This document shows, one piece after another, positions 1 to 7,345 of a stretch of 10,195 nucleotides of DNA. How positions within the stretch are numbered: position 1 is the first letter of the stretch; each line of letters begins with the position of its first letter. A program made the translations under genes and the position numbers. The stretch is taken from assembly GCA_947454665.1 (NCBI GenBank), contig CANGMU010000069.1, forward strand, positions 1 through 10,195. The letters are read 5' to 3'. The notes beneath the pieces were generated by a model. The model ran no database searches, was not told the origin of the DNA, and saw only the letters and a list, made by a program, of their open reading frames with translations. This DNA is from Pseudomonadota bacterium. GTDB taxonomy: Bacteria > Pseudomonadota > Gammaproteobacteria > Steroidobacterales > Steroidobacteraceae.

Positions 1-760
1 ATATGCGCTGCTGCGCAGGACCGGGCGACGCTGGTGGATGTGGTGCGGCGGGATGGCCGCAGCAGGGCTGTGTGTCGTGATGCTGCTGGGCCCTCTGCTC
101 ATCGAGCCGCTCTTCAACAAGTACGAGCCAGTGCCGGCCGGGCCTGTCCGCAATGCCCTCGAATCGATGGCGCACGATGCAGGCATCTCGAATGACCGGA
201 TCTTCCTGTACGACGGCTCACGTCAATCCAACAATTTCACGGCGAACGTGTCCGGCATCGGTTCCTCTGCGCGCATCGCGATCTCGGACGTCGCGCTCAA
301 GAATGCTTCGCTCGCTGAAGTGAAAGCCGTGACCGGCCACGAAATCGGCCATTACGTGCTGGGTCATGTCTGGCAGGGGCTCGGCCTCAGCGTGCTGCTG
401 ATCACCCTGGGTTTCCTGCTGGTCGACCGGCTCTACCTGCCCGTTGCGCGCCGGGTCGGCAGCGACGCGTCGCTGCTCGAGGCGCGAGGCCTGCCGGTCT
501 TGCTGCTCGTCCTGACATTGCTGGGCGCAGTGGGCATCCCGCTCAACAACACGCTGACTCGGCGCAGCGAGGCCGAAGCAGACCGGTATTCGCTGCGCAC
601 GGTGAACCTGCCGGACGCACTGGCCGGCGCCCTCGTGAAAACCGCGGAATACCGCTATCCGAGGCCGGGCGTGCTGGAAGAGTGGTTGTTCTATTCGCAT
701 CCTTCCGTCGAACGCCGCGTCCAAACGGCCATGGAATGGAAGGCCAGCCATGCCCAGTAG
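1..760 (+). CDS. Ste24-type (M48 family) membrane zinc metalloprotease, 5'-truncated by window edge
   Basis: The frame is open from base 2, so the start lies outside the window; the ATG at 38 is internal. The visible ~252 residues hold a hydrophobic helix ending in a PLLIEPLFNKYEP segment typical of M48A enzymes, then the zinc motif HEIGH at 338-352 (two His ligands and the catalytic Glu). Two further membrane helices follow (about 370-430 and 490-540), then SEAEAD at 566-583, where the first Glu (569-571) matches the third zinc ligand of the family (the E of ExxAD). This order (helix, HExxH, two helices, ExxAD) is that of Ste24/CAAX-prenyl-protease-like proteins. Bacteria lack CAAX-protein processing, so here it is probably a membrane-protein quality-control or signal-processing protease (inference). 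All catalytic residues are present. The stop codon lies inside the next gene's start region (11-nt overlap), suggesting translational coupling with the dehydratase. Confidence 0.93.
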   Translation, partial: YALLRRTGRRWWMWCGGMAAAGLCVVMLLGPLLIEPLFNKYEPVPAGPVRNALESMAHDAGISNDRIFLYDGSRQSNNFTANVSGIGSSARIAISDVALKNASLAEVKAVTGHEIGHYVLGHVWQGLGLSVLLITLGFLLVDRLYLPVARRVGSDASLLEARGLPVLLLVLTLLGAVGIPLNNTLTRRSEAEADRYSLRTVNLPDALAGALVKTAEYRYPRPGVLEEWLFYSHPSVERRVQTAMEWKASHAQ

Positions 761-776
761 CTCCGGAAGGACGCCC
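738..776 (+). promoter_or_regulatory. Two alternative Shine-Dalgarno sites for the dehydratase start
   Basis: GGAAGG at 738-743 stands 6 nt before ATG 750. GGAAGGA at 765-771 stands 5 nt before an in-frame GTG at 777. Both are good sites, so the start is undecided. The GTG start gives a compact Tat signal beginning V/M-I-K-R-R; the ATG start adds nine residues before it and overlaps the protease gene. Confidence 0.5.
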
Positions 777-2027
777 GTGATTAAACGCCGCGACTTCATG
801 AAGCACTCCGCGCTGGCCCTCGCAGGCGCCAGCGCAGCGCTGACCCTGCCCTTCCGCTCGGAAGCCGCCTCCGACCTGCGCATCACGCGGGTCCGCGTAT
901 TCAACCCGGCCAGTGGCAGCAATCTCAACGGCCCCTTGAACCTCAGCGAGATCGTGGTCGCCGTCGAGACGAATGCCGGCATCACGGGCATCGGCCAGGG
1001 TGGGACACCTGACCTGCTTCGCTATGCGGCCAGCCTGCTCATCGGCCAGGATCCTTTCCGCATCGAGCAACTCTGGCAGCGCATGTATCGCAGCTCGATC
1101 TATCCGGCAGGCCGCGAACGGCTGAACGCCGTCGGGGCGCTGGACTGCGCGCTGTGGGACATCAAGGGAAAAGCCCTGAGCCAGCCCGTCTACCAGTTGC
1201 TGGGCGGCCGCACGCGCGACCACATCGAGTGCTACAAATCCTACGGGTTGCTGCGTCTCGACCAGGCGCGCGAGGAAGCGCGCAAAACCATGGCCGAGGG
1301 CTACCGCGCGATCCGGACCTTCGGCGTTGCCGGCCAGAGCGACCCATTCGACGGCCGACGCTCGCTGCCGCGCATCGTCGAACTCTGCACCGCGCTGCGC
1401 GAGGGTGTCGGTCGCGATGGCGATTTCATCTTCGACGTGCACACGCGGATGGACTTCGCGGATGCCGCGCGCCTCTGCGACCAGCTCGAGCCGCTGGATC
1501 CGCTCTTCGTCGAAGATCCGCTGCACACCATGGACGACCTGACGCTGTATGAGCGCTTGCGCCAGCGCGTGCGCCTACCCCTTGCAGCGGGCGAGCAGTT
1601 CGGCGAATTGCGCGATGGAAATCTGCCGCTCGTCGAACAGGGGCTGATCGACTACCTGCGCTCATCGATCCCAAACGTCGGCGGCATCACCGCCTATCGC
1701 AAGCTGGGCGTGCTGTGCGAAGCCCATTCTGTCGGTCTCGTGCCGCACTTCACATCCCCGGTCGGCACGGCAGCCGTCGCGCATTGCCTGCTGGCCCATC
1801 CTGGCAGCGTGATGAACGAGGCCTATCGCACGGTCCTGCCTGCTTACCTCAAGGCCGGCGTGAAGTTCGCAAATGGCCGCATGTCGATCGACGACACGCC
1901 GGGGCTTGGCGTGGTGTTCGATGCGACGAAGGCCACACAGATCGCCGAGTTCACGGAAGTGCGGCCGCCGGAGCTTTACCAGGGTGAGAGCGTGCGGCGA
2001 CCCGACGGCTCACATCTGTATCTGTAA
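750..2027 (+). CDS. Tat-exported enolase-superfamily dehydratase (mandelate racemase/muconate lactonizing family, ManD/DgoD-like)
   Basis: The N-terminus carries KRRDFMK, a classic twin-arginine motif, followed by an Ala/Leu-rich h-region and a likely cleavage near SEA-A. The rest is a complete enolase-superfamily protein: capping domain, then a barrel with three Mg ligands at D229 (FDVHTR), E255 (VEDP) and E282 (AAGEQ). H231 is in the position of the acid in DVHHR/DFHGR dehydratases, and H333 (VPHF) corresponds to the barrel-end His. Segment YRAIRTFG has Arg (R189) where classical racemases have KxK; this and IDYLRSSIPNVGGIT resemble D-mannonate/D-gluconate dehydratases (ManD) and galactonate dehydratase. 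The expected reaction is syn or anti dehydration of an acid sugar; the substrate cannot be read from sequence. Numbering uses ATG 750; GTG 777 is an equally good start. The gene is probably co-transcribed with the M48 protease. A Tat signal is odd for a family that mostly acts in the cytoplasm. Confidence 0.88.
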   Translation: MPSSSGRTPVIKRRDFMKHSALALAGASAALTLPFRSEAASDLRITRVRVFNPASGSNLNGPLNLSEIVVAVETNAGITGIGQGGTPDLLRYAASLLIGQDPFRIEQLWQRMYRSSIYPAGRERLNAVGALDCALWDIKGKALSQPVYQLLGGRTRDHIECYKSYGLLRLDQAREEARKTMAEGYRAIRTFGVAGQSDPFDGRRSLPRIVELCTALREGVGRDGDFIFDVHTRMDFADAARLCDQLEPLDPLFVEDPLHTMDDLTLYERLRQRVRLPLAAGEQFGELRDGNLPLVEQGLIDYLRSSIPNVGGITAYRKLGVLCEAHSVGLVPHFTSPVGTAAVAHCLLAHPGSVMNEAYRTVLPAYLKAGVKFANGRMSIDDTPGLGVVFDATKATQIAEFTEVRPPELYQGESVRRPDGSHLYL

Positions 2028-2054
2028 GCATCCGGAACTGACCGGGCCATAGAC

Positions 2055-3413
2055 CTACTGCGCGGCCGTCGGCGCGTCCGGGAACGAGAAGATGTCCTCT
2101 TCAAGCGGCCGCTGCATGCCGGCCTCGTGGAACTGTTCCCAGATCTGCGCCCACGGGCGGCCATAGGTATCGGGCAGCATGTAGTCGAAGTGCGTGCCAG
2201 GCGTCACCGGAGTCGCCACGCCCTTGATCGGGAAGATATGGGGAACGCATTCCAGGATCGGCAAGGGGTCGTGCTCGTTGAGCCGGCCGATCCGACTCCA
2301 GTTCTGCACGATGCGCACCGGGTCGACGAGCGATTCCTCGTCATACAGTACCGCTTCGTGCCGGATGCCAAGGAGCTTGCCGGCCTTGTCCTTGCGGGCG
2401 CTATAGAACTCGATCGTCTGCAGCCGGCTGCTGTACTCCGCGCCGCCGTGCGAGATCCAGCCCTGGATGTTGGACGTCCAGGTCACCAGCACCTCGCCAT
2501 CCCAGAAACCGATCGTCTCGCCGAACCACTGCGGCACGTCGGCACCGAGCCGCGGCACCACACCGCGCTCGTTGAACTGGCTGCCGACATGGATCTGCGT
2601 GACCAGTGTCTTGGCGGCGTTGCGCAGGTCCATGACGAGGTCCGGCGTCACCACGAGGTTGATGCGCGCGCCACCATACTGGGCGAAACGGCGCATGAAG
2701 CCTTCCGGCCAGCAGTACTGACCCGGCCACTGCGGTGAACTGCTGCCGGAATAGTGGTACATCTGCTGCACGAAGCGCTTCTGGTATTCGGGCGTCAGCA
2801 GCGAGAGATAGGTCGGGATCTGCAGGCTTGCCCCGTAGTACCAGGTCGCAGTCTTCGTCTTGTCGCGGTTGTACTGCCCGCTCCAGTCCGGCAGCGAAGC
2901 CGCCTTGTGCCGCGTGGGGCCCCCTCGCCTGCGCACATCGGCCAGCATGGCCTCGTAATGCGCCTTGGCCGACCTGAAGCCATAGGGGCTCACAATGCCC
3001 GAACGCGGATAGTCGCGGTCGCAATAGCCCCAGGCCGCGGTGCGCGGCGGGTCGTTGCCGATGAGCGGCACTTCATAGGCGCCCCAGATCTGCTCGAGGC
3101 CCACCGGCGAATTGCATCGGTAATACCGGGCATCGAACCACTGGGCCCGGTCCTGATAGAAGTCCTTCGTCGAGAAGATGTCCACGGGCAAGGGCGAGAT
3201 GCCTGCGGGGACCGCGCCATCCCGCGCGGCCGCGATAGGCTTGGCCCAGTCGGGCACCCCCGCTCCTGCATGCATGCCCTTGCCTTCGGAACCCACGATG
3301 GCTGCCGAAGGCGGCGGCTCCGGGGCACCACGCCCGACGGGTTGCACGGCCGCTGCGGTCGTCGCACTGCCCAGGAACAGCATCGCCAGGACGATGCGCT
3401 GTCGCGTTTGCAT
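2055..3413 (-). CDS. Exported protein of unknown function, distant relative of the 7541-8341 protein
   Basis: A 452-residue protein with a Sec signal peptide (MQTRQR, hydrophobic stretch, cleavage near A22). SD-like GGGAG at 3419-3423 stands 5 nt before the ATG. No enzyme family is recognisable with confidence. Visible landmarks are a PDWSGQYNR segment about residue 175, a CWPEGFMRRF segment about residue 236, and a core QWFGETIGFWDGEVLVTW at about 295-312. This core aligns with the SWEGHSIGHWEGDTLVVDT core of the 7541-8341 protein, and a later LECV aligns with its EYYC. I read it as a larger, diverged member of the same secreted family, often uncharacterised in proteobacteria and Acidobacteria. 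It is divergent from the SnoaL-like gene over 75 bp and convergent with the dehydratase (27-bp gap). A role in envelope or extracellular metabolism is only inference. Confidence 0.85.
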   Translation of the reverse strand: MQTRQRIVLAMLFLGSATTAAAVQPVGRGAPEPPPSAAIVGSEGKGMHAGAGVPDWAKPIAAARDGAVPAGISPLPVDIFSTKDFYQDRAQWFDARYYRCNSPVGLEQIWGAYEVPLIGNDPPRTAAWGYCDRDYPRSGIVSPYGFRSAKAHYEAMLADVRRRGGPTRHKAASLPDWSGQYNRDKTKTATWYYGASLQIPTYLSLLTPEYQKRFVQQMYHYSGSSSPQWPGQYCWPEGFMRRFAQYGGARINLVVTPDLVMDLRNAAKTLVTQIHVGSQFNERGVVPRLGADVPQWFGETIGFWDGEVLVTWTSNIQGWISHGGAEYSSRLQTIEFYSARKDKAGKLLGIRHEAVLYDEESLVDPVRIVQNWSRIGRLNEHDPLPILECVPHIFPIKGVATPVTPGTHFDYMLPDTYGRPWAQIWEQFHEAGMQRPLEEDIFSFPDAPTAAQ

Positions 3414-3488
3414 GCCCTCTCCCCCCGCGCTTTTCGCTGGAGCGTAGCATGCAGGTCACGCCACTCCGGCAGCCTTGAGGTTCACGCG
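3414..3488. promoter_or_regulatory. Divergent intergenic region shared by the exported protein and the SnoaL-like gene
   Basis: These 75 bp separate two divergently transcribed genes, so promoters for both should lie here or in the adjoining coding ends. I see only the ribosome-binding sites (GGGAG at 3419-3423 on the minus strand, GAGG at 3477-3480 on the plus strand). No convincing -35/-10 pair or operator palindrome is visible. Confidence 0.4.
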
Positions 3489-3995
3489 ATGTCTCCACGA
3501 GCCGCCTTGATCTTGCTTGCCGCGGTTGCCACGCCCTTGCAAGGCACTCACGCCGCAACGCCCCCTGCCTTGACGGCCCTCGACTATGTGCAGATCCAGC
3601 AACTGGTGAACCGACTCAGCTTTGCAGTGGATTACTGCACGCGGGGCGGCAAGGACTTCGCGGACTTGTTCGCTCCGGGCGGCCGCTATGTGATCGCGGA
3701 AGCGCCAGGCAAGCAGCGCGTCATTGAAGGGGCCGATGCGCTCGCGGCGCTGGCCGGGGGTCCGGACTGCAAGGGACTGGACGAACCGCCGCGCTCTTAT
3801 GTCGTACACCTGTCGGCGAGCCTGGTCATCGAGCCCTCCGCAGAAGGGGCCACGGGAAAGTCCTATGCGATCTATCCAGCGCGCAAGGGCAAGTATTTCA
3901 AGGAAGACGTGGCCGGCCAGGTGGGCCTGTACCACGATGTCTATGTGAAGACGCCGCAGGGCTGGAAGTTCCAGCTGCGGCGCCATGAACTCTAG
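3489..3995 (+). CDS. Exported SnoaL/NTF2-like domain protein
   Basis: A 168-residue protein. The start at ATG 3489 is supported by GAGG at 3477-3480 (8 nt spacing) and by an immediate signal peptide (MSPRAALILLAAVATPLQGTHA, then ATPPA). The frame stays open upstream but only antisense to the neighbour. The mature part begins LDYVQIQQLVNRLSFAVD, followed by FADLFAPGGRYVI, a small-residue loop with IEGADALAAL, YVVHLSASLVIEP and a final GLYHDVYVKTPQGWKFQLRRHE. This is the helix, beta-sheet and terminal strand order of SnoaL-like/NTF2-fold proteins (cyclases, ketosteroid isomerase relatives, many with no known activity). No specific catalytic set can be assigned. Export is unusual among NTF2-fold enzymes but common for members in this kind of neighbourhood. 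It ends 2 bp from the stop of the convergent lipoprotein gene. Confidence 0.83.
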   Translation: MSPRAALILLAAVATPLQGTHAATPPALTALDYVQIQQLVNRLSFAVDYCTRGGKDFADLFAPGGRYVIAEAPGKQRVIEGADALAALAGGPDCKGLDEPPRSYVVHLSASLVIEPSAEGATGKSYAIYPARKGKYFKEDVAGQVGLYHDVYVKTPQGWKFQLRRHEL

Positions 3996-3997
3996 AC

Positions 3998-4609
3998 TCA
4001 GGGGTCGTAGCAGCTGACGAAGCGGCGGATGCTGGGCACCCAGACCTTGGCATCGCCGTGGTCACCCATCGGGCGCGACACGGCCGCCACCAGACGGAAT
4101 CCCGGTTTGCCGAGGATGTCGCGCATTTCCTGCAGCACGGCGGCCAGTCGGGGACCGGCATAGCCCATGCGCCTCAGGTCGCGCGTGGCGATGCCCTCCA
4201 TCTGTTCATAGAAGGCCTGCTCCGACGCGAACAGTGGACGCTCGGCGGCCACGAACGAGGTCTCGAGAAGCTTCGGCACGTCCTCGAAGTACCACTTGTC
4301 CTTGCAGGCCATGTAGCCCGTGCAGTCCTTCACGAGCCAGTCCTTGCCGAAGAAGGCGTCGAAGTCATCGCCAAGGGATTCCTCCCGATGCAGGACATTG
4401 CCGTTTGCATCGGCGATGCTCAGTTCAAGCCGATAGGGCGATTGCGCGGTCTGTCCGCGTACGCGAACCGTGAAGGTCTGCGGCTGGCCCGCGCCCAATA
4501 CATCGCCGGTCACCGTGTAGCGCCTGTCGATTTGGTCTGGCGCAGAGGAACAGGCCGAGAGCCACAGTGCAGCGGCAAGGACGGACAATCCGGATATGTC
4601 AAAGCGCAT
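3998..4609 (-). CDS. Hypothetical lipoprotein
   Basis: A 203-residue protein with a clear lipoprotein signal: short n-region, hydrophobic stretch and lipobox LSAC with C20 as lipidation site, followed by SSAPD. Residue +2 after Cys is Ser, which in E. coli rules would favour outer-membrane sorting. The early mature part (TVTGDVLGAGQPQTFTVRVRG... YRLELSIADANGNVLHREESL) looks like a beta-rich domain. The middle holds DCTGYMACKDKWYFEDVPKLLE with a close Cys pair, and the C-terminal half is helical. I do not recognise the family. The ribosome-binding site is weak. The gene is divergent from the large peroxidase lipoprotein and convergent, almost touching, with the SnoaL-like gene. Function is unknown. 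Confidence 0.78.
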   Translation of the reverse strand: MRFDISGLSVLAAALWLSACSSAPDQIDRRYTVTGDVLGAGQPQTFTVRVRGQTAQSPYRLELSIADANGNVLHREESLGDDFDAFFGKDWLVKDCTGYMACKDKWYFEDVPKLLETSFVAAERPLFASEQAFYEQMEGIATRDLRRMGYAGPRLAAVLQEMRDILGKPGFRLVAAVSRPMGDHGDAKVWVPSIRRFVSCYDP

Positions 4610-4726
4610 CTCGAAAGAATACCAATCCTGCTGTCAACGAAGGCTGAGCGTCGTCGTTAAGGCCGACATCAATCCCTGATACATAACAGCCAATGGCCTT
4701 CTGCCTCGATGCTGTGGAGCCTGCGC
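4610..4726. promoter_or_regulatory. Divergent intergenic region between two lipoprotein genes
   Basis: About 117 bp between divergent starts, and the least GC-rich stretch in this part of the window (around 4650-4690), consistent with promoters for both genes. Candidate -10-like elements (GATACA or TACATA near 4678-4685) match the consensus only partly. I would not assign a specific promoter. Confidence 0.35.
4716..4719 (+). promoter_or_regulatory. Ribosome-binding site deciding the peroxidase start
   Basis: GGAG lies 7 nt before ATG 4727. The upstream in-frame ATG at 4709 has no Shine-Dalgarno. Starting at 4727 (or 4730) also gives a normal lipoprotein signal with Met-Met-Arg-Arg, so 4727 is preferred. 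Confidence 0.55.
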
Positions 4727-7345
4727 ATGATGCGACGTGATCCGGCGACCCTGAGCTTCGGCCTGCCTTTCCTGATCTGTGTCCTGGCCCTGTCCGGCTG
4801 CGGCGGCGGGGGTGGCACCAGCGGGACGGCCACGCCAGCCGGCACCAGTACACAAGGCGGCGGAACGCCTGCCACGGGTGGCACCACCACGCCCGCCACC
4901 ACCCCGACGTCTGCGCCGACGGCACCGGGCACGCCAACGGCCACGCTGCTGGCCAACGCCGTGCAACTGGCCTTCTCCGCGCCGACGAGCACGGGCAGCT
5001 CACCAGTCCTGCTCTACACGGCCACCTGCACGGACGGCACGGTGCAGTTCGTCGGGATGGCGTCAGCCAGTCCGGTCACGGTCTCGGGACTGACACAGTC
5101 CACCGACTACCGCTGCACCATCAAGGCATCGAACAGCGAGACCGACGGACCTGCCAGCACCGCGCTGACCGTGAACCTGCCGGCGCCGGTTGCCCTCACC
5201 GGCACGGCCAGCGAGCCCCAGAACCTCAGCGTCGCGGCCAGCAATGGCAGCCTGACGCTGAGCTTTTCCGCACCGGCTTCGGACGGCGGCTTTCCGATCC
5301 TCGGCTACAGCGCCACCTGCGGCGGCGCGGGCAACGCCAGCGCGCTGAGCAGCCCGATCATCATTGGCGGACTGCGTAATGGTGTCGCGGCCAGTTGCAC
5401 GGTCGCCGCACTCAACGCCCAGGGAACCGGCACAGCAACCGCCGTCATCAGCGGCACCCCAACGGCCAGCGCCGGCGGCGCGACAGCCCCCGGCGCTCCC
5501 ACGGGATTGTCGGCCACCGTCGGCAATGGCCAGCTCACCCTTGCCTTCGCCACGCCCACGAACTCGGGCGGCTCGCCCGTCACGAGCTACACGGCCAGCT
5601 GCACGGCGGGGACGGCCGTGACGGGTGGCGCATCGTTGGGCAGCCCGCTGACCGTACGCGGACTCGTGAACGGGCAGGCCTATGGCTGCAGCGTCCAGGC
5701 GCGCAACGCCTATGGCGCAGGCCCCGCCACGGCAAGCATTACGGCAACGCCCGCTGCGACAGCGGCTGCCACCGCACCCGCAGTCGCTTCACTCACCCTC
5801 GGCACGAACGTCGCGTCACTGGCTGCTGATGGCATCACCGCCCTCACCGTCTCCCTGCGCAGTGCCAGCGGCGCGTTGTACGCGGGCCCGGATGTCGGTG
5901 TCGAATTCAGTTCACCCTGCGTGACGGCCGGCAAGGCGACGATCACCGCCACGGCCACCGCGCGCAACGGTCTGGCGACGGTGGTCTACCAGCCGAGGGG
6001 CTGCACCGGTGCCGATCCCATCACTGCAACCCTGACCGGCGCATCCATCCAGGGCCGCACGACACTCGTGATCAGCGCGAGCACCGCCCTCTCGGCACGT
6101 GGCGCCTTGGGCAAGCAACTCTTCTTCGACGCAGGGCTTTCGGCATCGGGCAGGGTCTCCTGCGCCAGCTGTCATTCGCCTGCCAACGGCTACTTCTCAC
6201 CCGATGCGTCGCCGACACCGCGAGGTGGCGTCTCGGGCCAGGCGGTCGGCTTCCGCTCGTCCCCCACGGCGTCCTATGCCGCGCTCGCTCCCGCCTTCCG
6301 CTTCCTCGGCGTCACCAACCAGCAAGGCACGGTCAACAATGGCGCGAACGGAAAGCTCGGCACACCGCGCGGCGGACTGATGTGGGATGGCAGGGCCTCG
6401 GATGTTTTCCAGCAGGCGCGCGGACCGCTGACGGGCGCCGTCGAGATGGCCAACGCGGACAGCGCCGCGGTACTCGCCAAACTGCTGGGCCGCCCCTACC
6501 TCGCGGACTTCATCGCGGTCTTCGGTGCGACCACGGCATCGAGCAATGCGGACACGGTGGTCGCGAACATTGCCGCCGCGATCGGCCAGTACGAGACCGA
6601 GGACCGCTCGTTCATGGCCTTCAACAGCAAGTTCGATGCGGTACAGGCCGGCTTGGCGCGCTTCTCGGCGCAGGAGGCCAACGGTCAGCTCGCCTTCTTC
6701 AACGCAAACCAGGCGGCCTGCGCAGGCTGCCACACGCCCTTCAGCCAGGCGCGTTCCGCGCAATCACCGGCGATGTTCACGGACGGCGCCTATCGTGCGA
6801 TCGGCGTACCGAGAAACTGGTCTCTGCCGTACAACGTGGATGCCACAGCCGCCTCGACGCTGTCAGCACTGGGGCTGGGCACATTCCTGAATGGCAGCAC
6901 GCTGGGGGCACCCAGCCATGACTATTTCGACCTGGGATTCTGCGGCCCGACCCGCACGGACAGCCTGCTGGATCCCTCGCTGTGTGGCGTGTTCCGCACG
7001 CCGGGGCTGCGCAACATCGCGCTCAAGGGCACCTATGACCACAACGGCGTCTTCAGTTCGCTGGCGCAGGTGCTGGACTTCTATCTGAACCGGGATGTCA
7101 CGCCGGAGCTGATCTATCGACGCGCGGACGGCACCGCCGACATCCCCTTCAACGACCTGCCGATACAGTTCCAGGGCAATGTGGTGTCACGCCCGCCCTT
7201 CCGGCCCGTTCCCGGAGGTAGGCTCAACCCGGCCGAGTTACAGGATGTGATCGCCTTCCTGTGCACGCTGACGGACGGCTATGACCCGGCCAACCCGACG
7301 GGCTACCGACCGACCCCCGAATGCGACAACGCGATCCGGCGCTGA
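4727..7345 (+). CDS. Large lipoprotein fusion: three FN3-like repeats, Big-1-like domain and di-heme cytochrome c peroxidase (MauG/CcpA) module
   Basis: 872 residues from ATG 4727 (an in-frame ATG at 4709 would add six). The signal ends in lipobox LSGC (C25), then a Gly run and a Thr/Pro/Gly-rich linker. Three fibronectin-III-like repeats follow at about residues 65-150, 165-245 and 255-345. Each has the Y-x-A-x-C strand and a later C-x-V/I-x-A-x-N strand, with Cys pairs C101/C130, C198/C224 and C292/C321. A Big-1-like domain (about 355-445) has a pair C398/C426. The C-terminal half is a di-heme peroxidase: first heme CASCH at 479-483, MWDGRA and a conserved EM segment, second heme CAGCH at 665-669, then YDHNG (H772) and a DVIAFLCTLTDG end. 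The module expects H2O2 reduction or MauG-like oxidation of a partner. Anchoring by lipid with adhesive repeats suggests an envelope or surface location. Convergent with the DUF6152 fragment. Confidence 0.92.
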   Translation: MMRRDPATLSFGLPFLICVLALSGCGGGGGTSGTATPAGTSTQGGGTPATGGTTTPATTPTSAPTAPGTPTATLLANAVQLAFSAPTSTGSSPVLLYTATCTDGTVQFVGMASASPVTVSGLTQSTDYRCTIKASNSETDGPASTALTVNLPAPVALTGTASEPQNLSVAASNGSLTLSFSAPASDGGFPILGYSATCGGAGNASALSSPIIIGGLRNGVAASCTVAALNAQGTGTATAVISGTPTASAGGATAPGAPTGLSATVGNGQLTLAFATPTNSGGSPVTSYTASCTAGTAVTGGASLGSPLTVRGLVNGQAYGCSVQARNAYGAGPATASITATPAATAAATAPAVASLTLGTNVASLAADGITALTVSLRSASGALYAGPDVGVEFSSPCVTAGKATITATATARNGLATVVYQPRGCTGADPITATLTGASIQGRTTLVISASTALSARGALGKQLFFDAGLSASGRVSCASCHSPANGYFSPDASPTPRGGVSGQAVGFRSSPTASYAALAPAFRFLGVTNQQGTVNNGANGKLGTPRGGLMWDGRASDVFQQARGPLTGAVEMANADSAAVLAKLLGRPYLADFIAVFGATTASSNADTVVANIAAAIGQYETEDRSFMAFNSKFDAVQAGLARFSAQEANGQLAFFNANQAACAGCHTPFSQARSAQSPAMFTDGAYRAIGVPRNWSLPYNVDATAASTLSALGLGTFLNGSTLGAPSHDYFDLGFCGPTRTDSLLDPSLCGVFRTPGLRNIALKGTYDHNGVFSSLAQVLDFYLNRDVTPELIYRRADGTADIPFNDLPIQFQGNVVSRPPFRPVPGGRLNPAELQDVIAFLCTLTDGYDPANPTGYRPTPECDNAIRR

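Noticed and set aside
543..1526. 327-residue minus-strand open frame
   Set aside because: Antisense shadow of the protease and dehydratase, whose catalytic motifs are intact on the plus strand.
2028..2054. Possible terminator between the convergent dehydratase and exported-protein genes
   Set aside because: Only a 4-bp CCGG inverted repeat without a T tract.
2754..3488. Open frame on the plus strand extending upstream of the SnoaL-like gene (total 413 aa)
   Set aside because: It is antisense to the 2055-3413 gene, has Arg/Pro-rich composition, and the signal peptide and ribosome-binding site place the start at 3489.
4632..4637. Exact TTGACA -35 box on the minus strand upstream of the lipoprotein gene
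   Set aside because: With 16-18 bp spacing the -10 would fall on the start codon, and the sequence there is not TATAAT-like; the TATTCT further in is only 10 bp away.
4058..4660. 200-residue plus-strand open frame
   Set aside because: Antisense to the lipoprotein gene, which has a clear lipobox and natural amino-acid composition.
4800..5760. Tandem DNA repeats in the FN3 region
   Set aside because: The three domains are related at the protein level, but I see no near-identical DNA copies; only short Gly/Thr/Ala codon runs recur.
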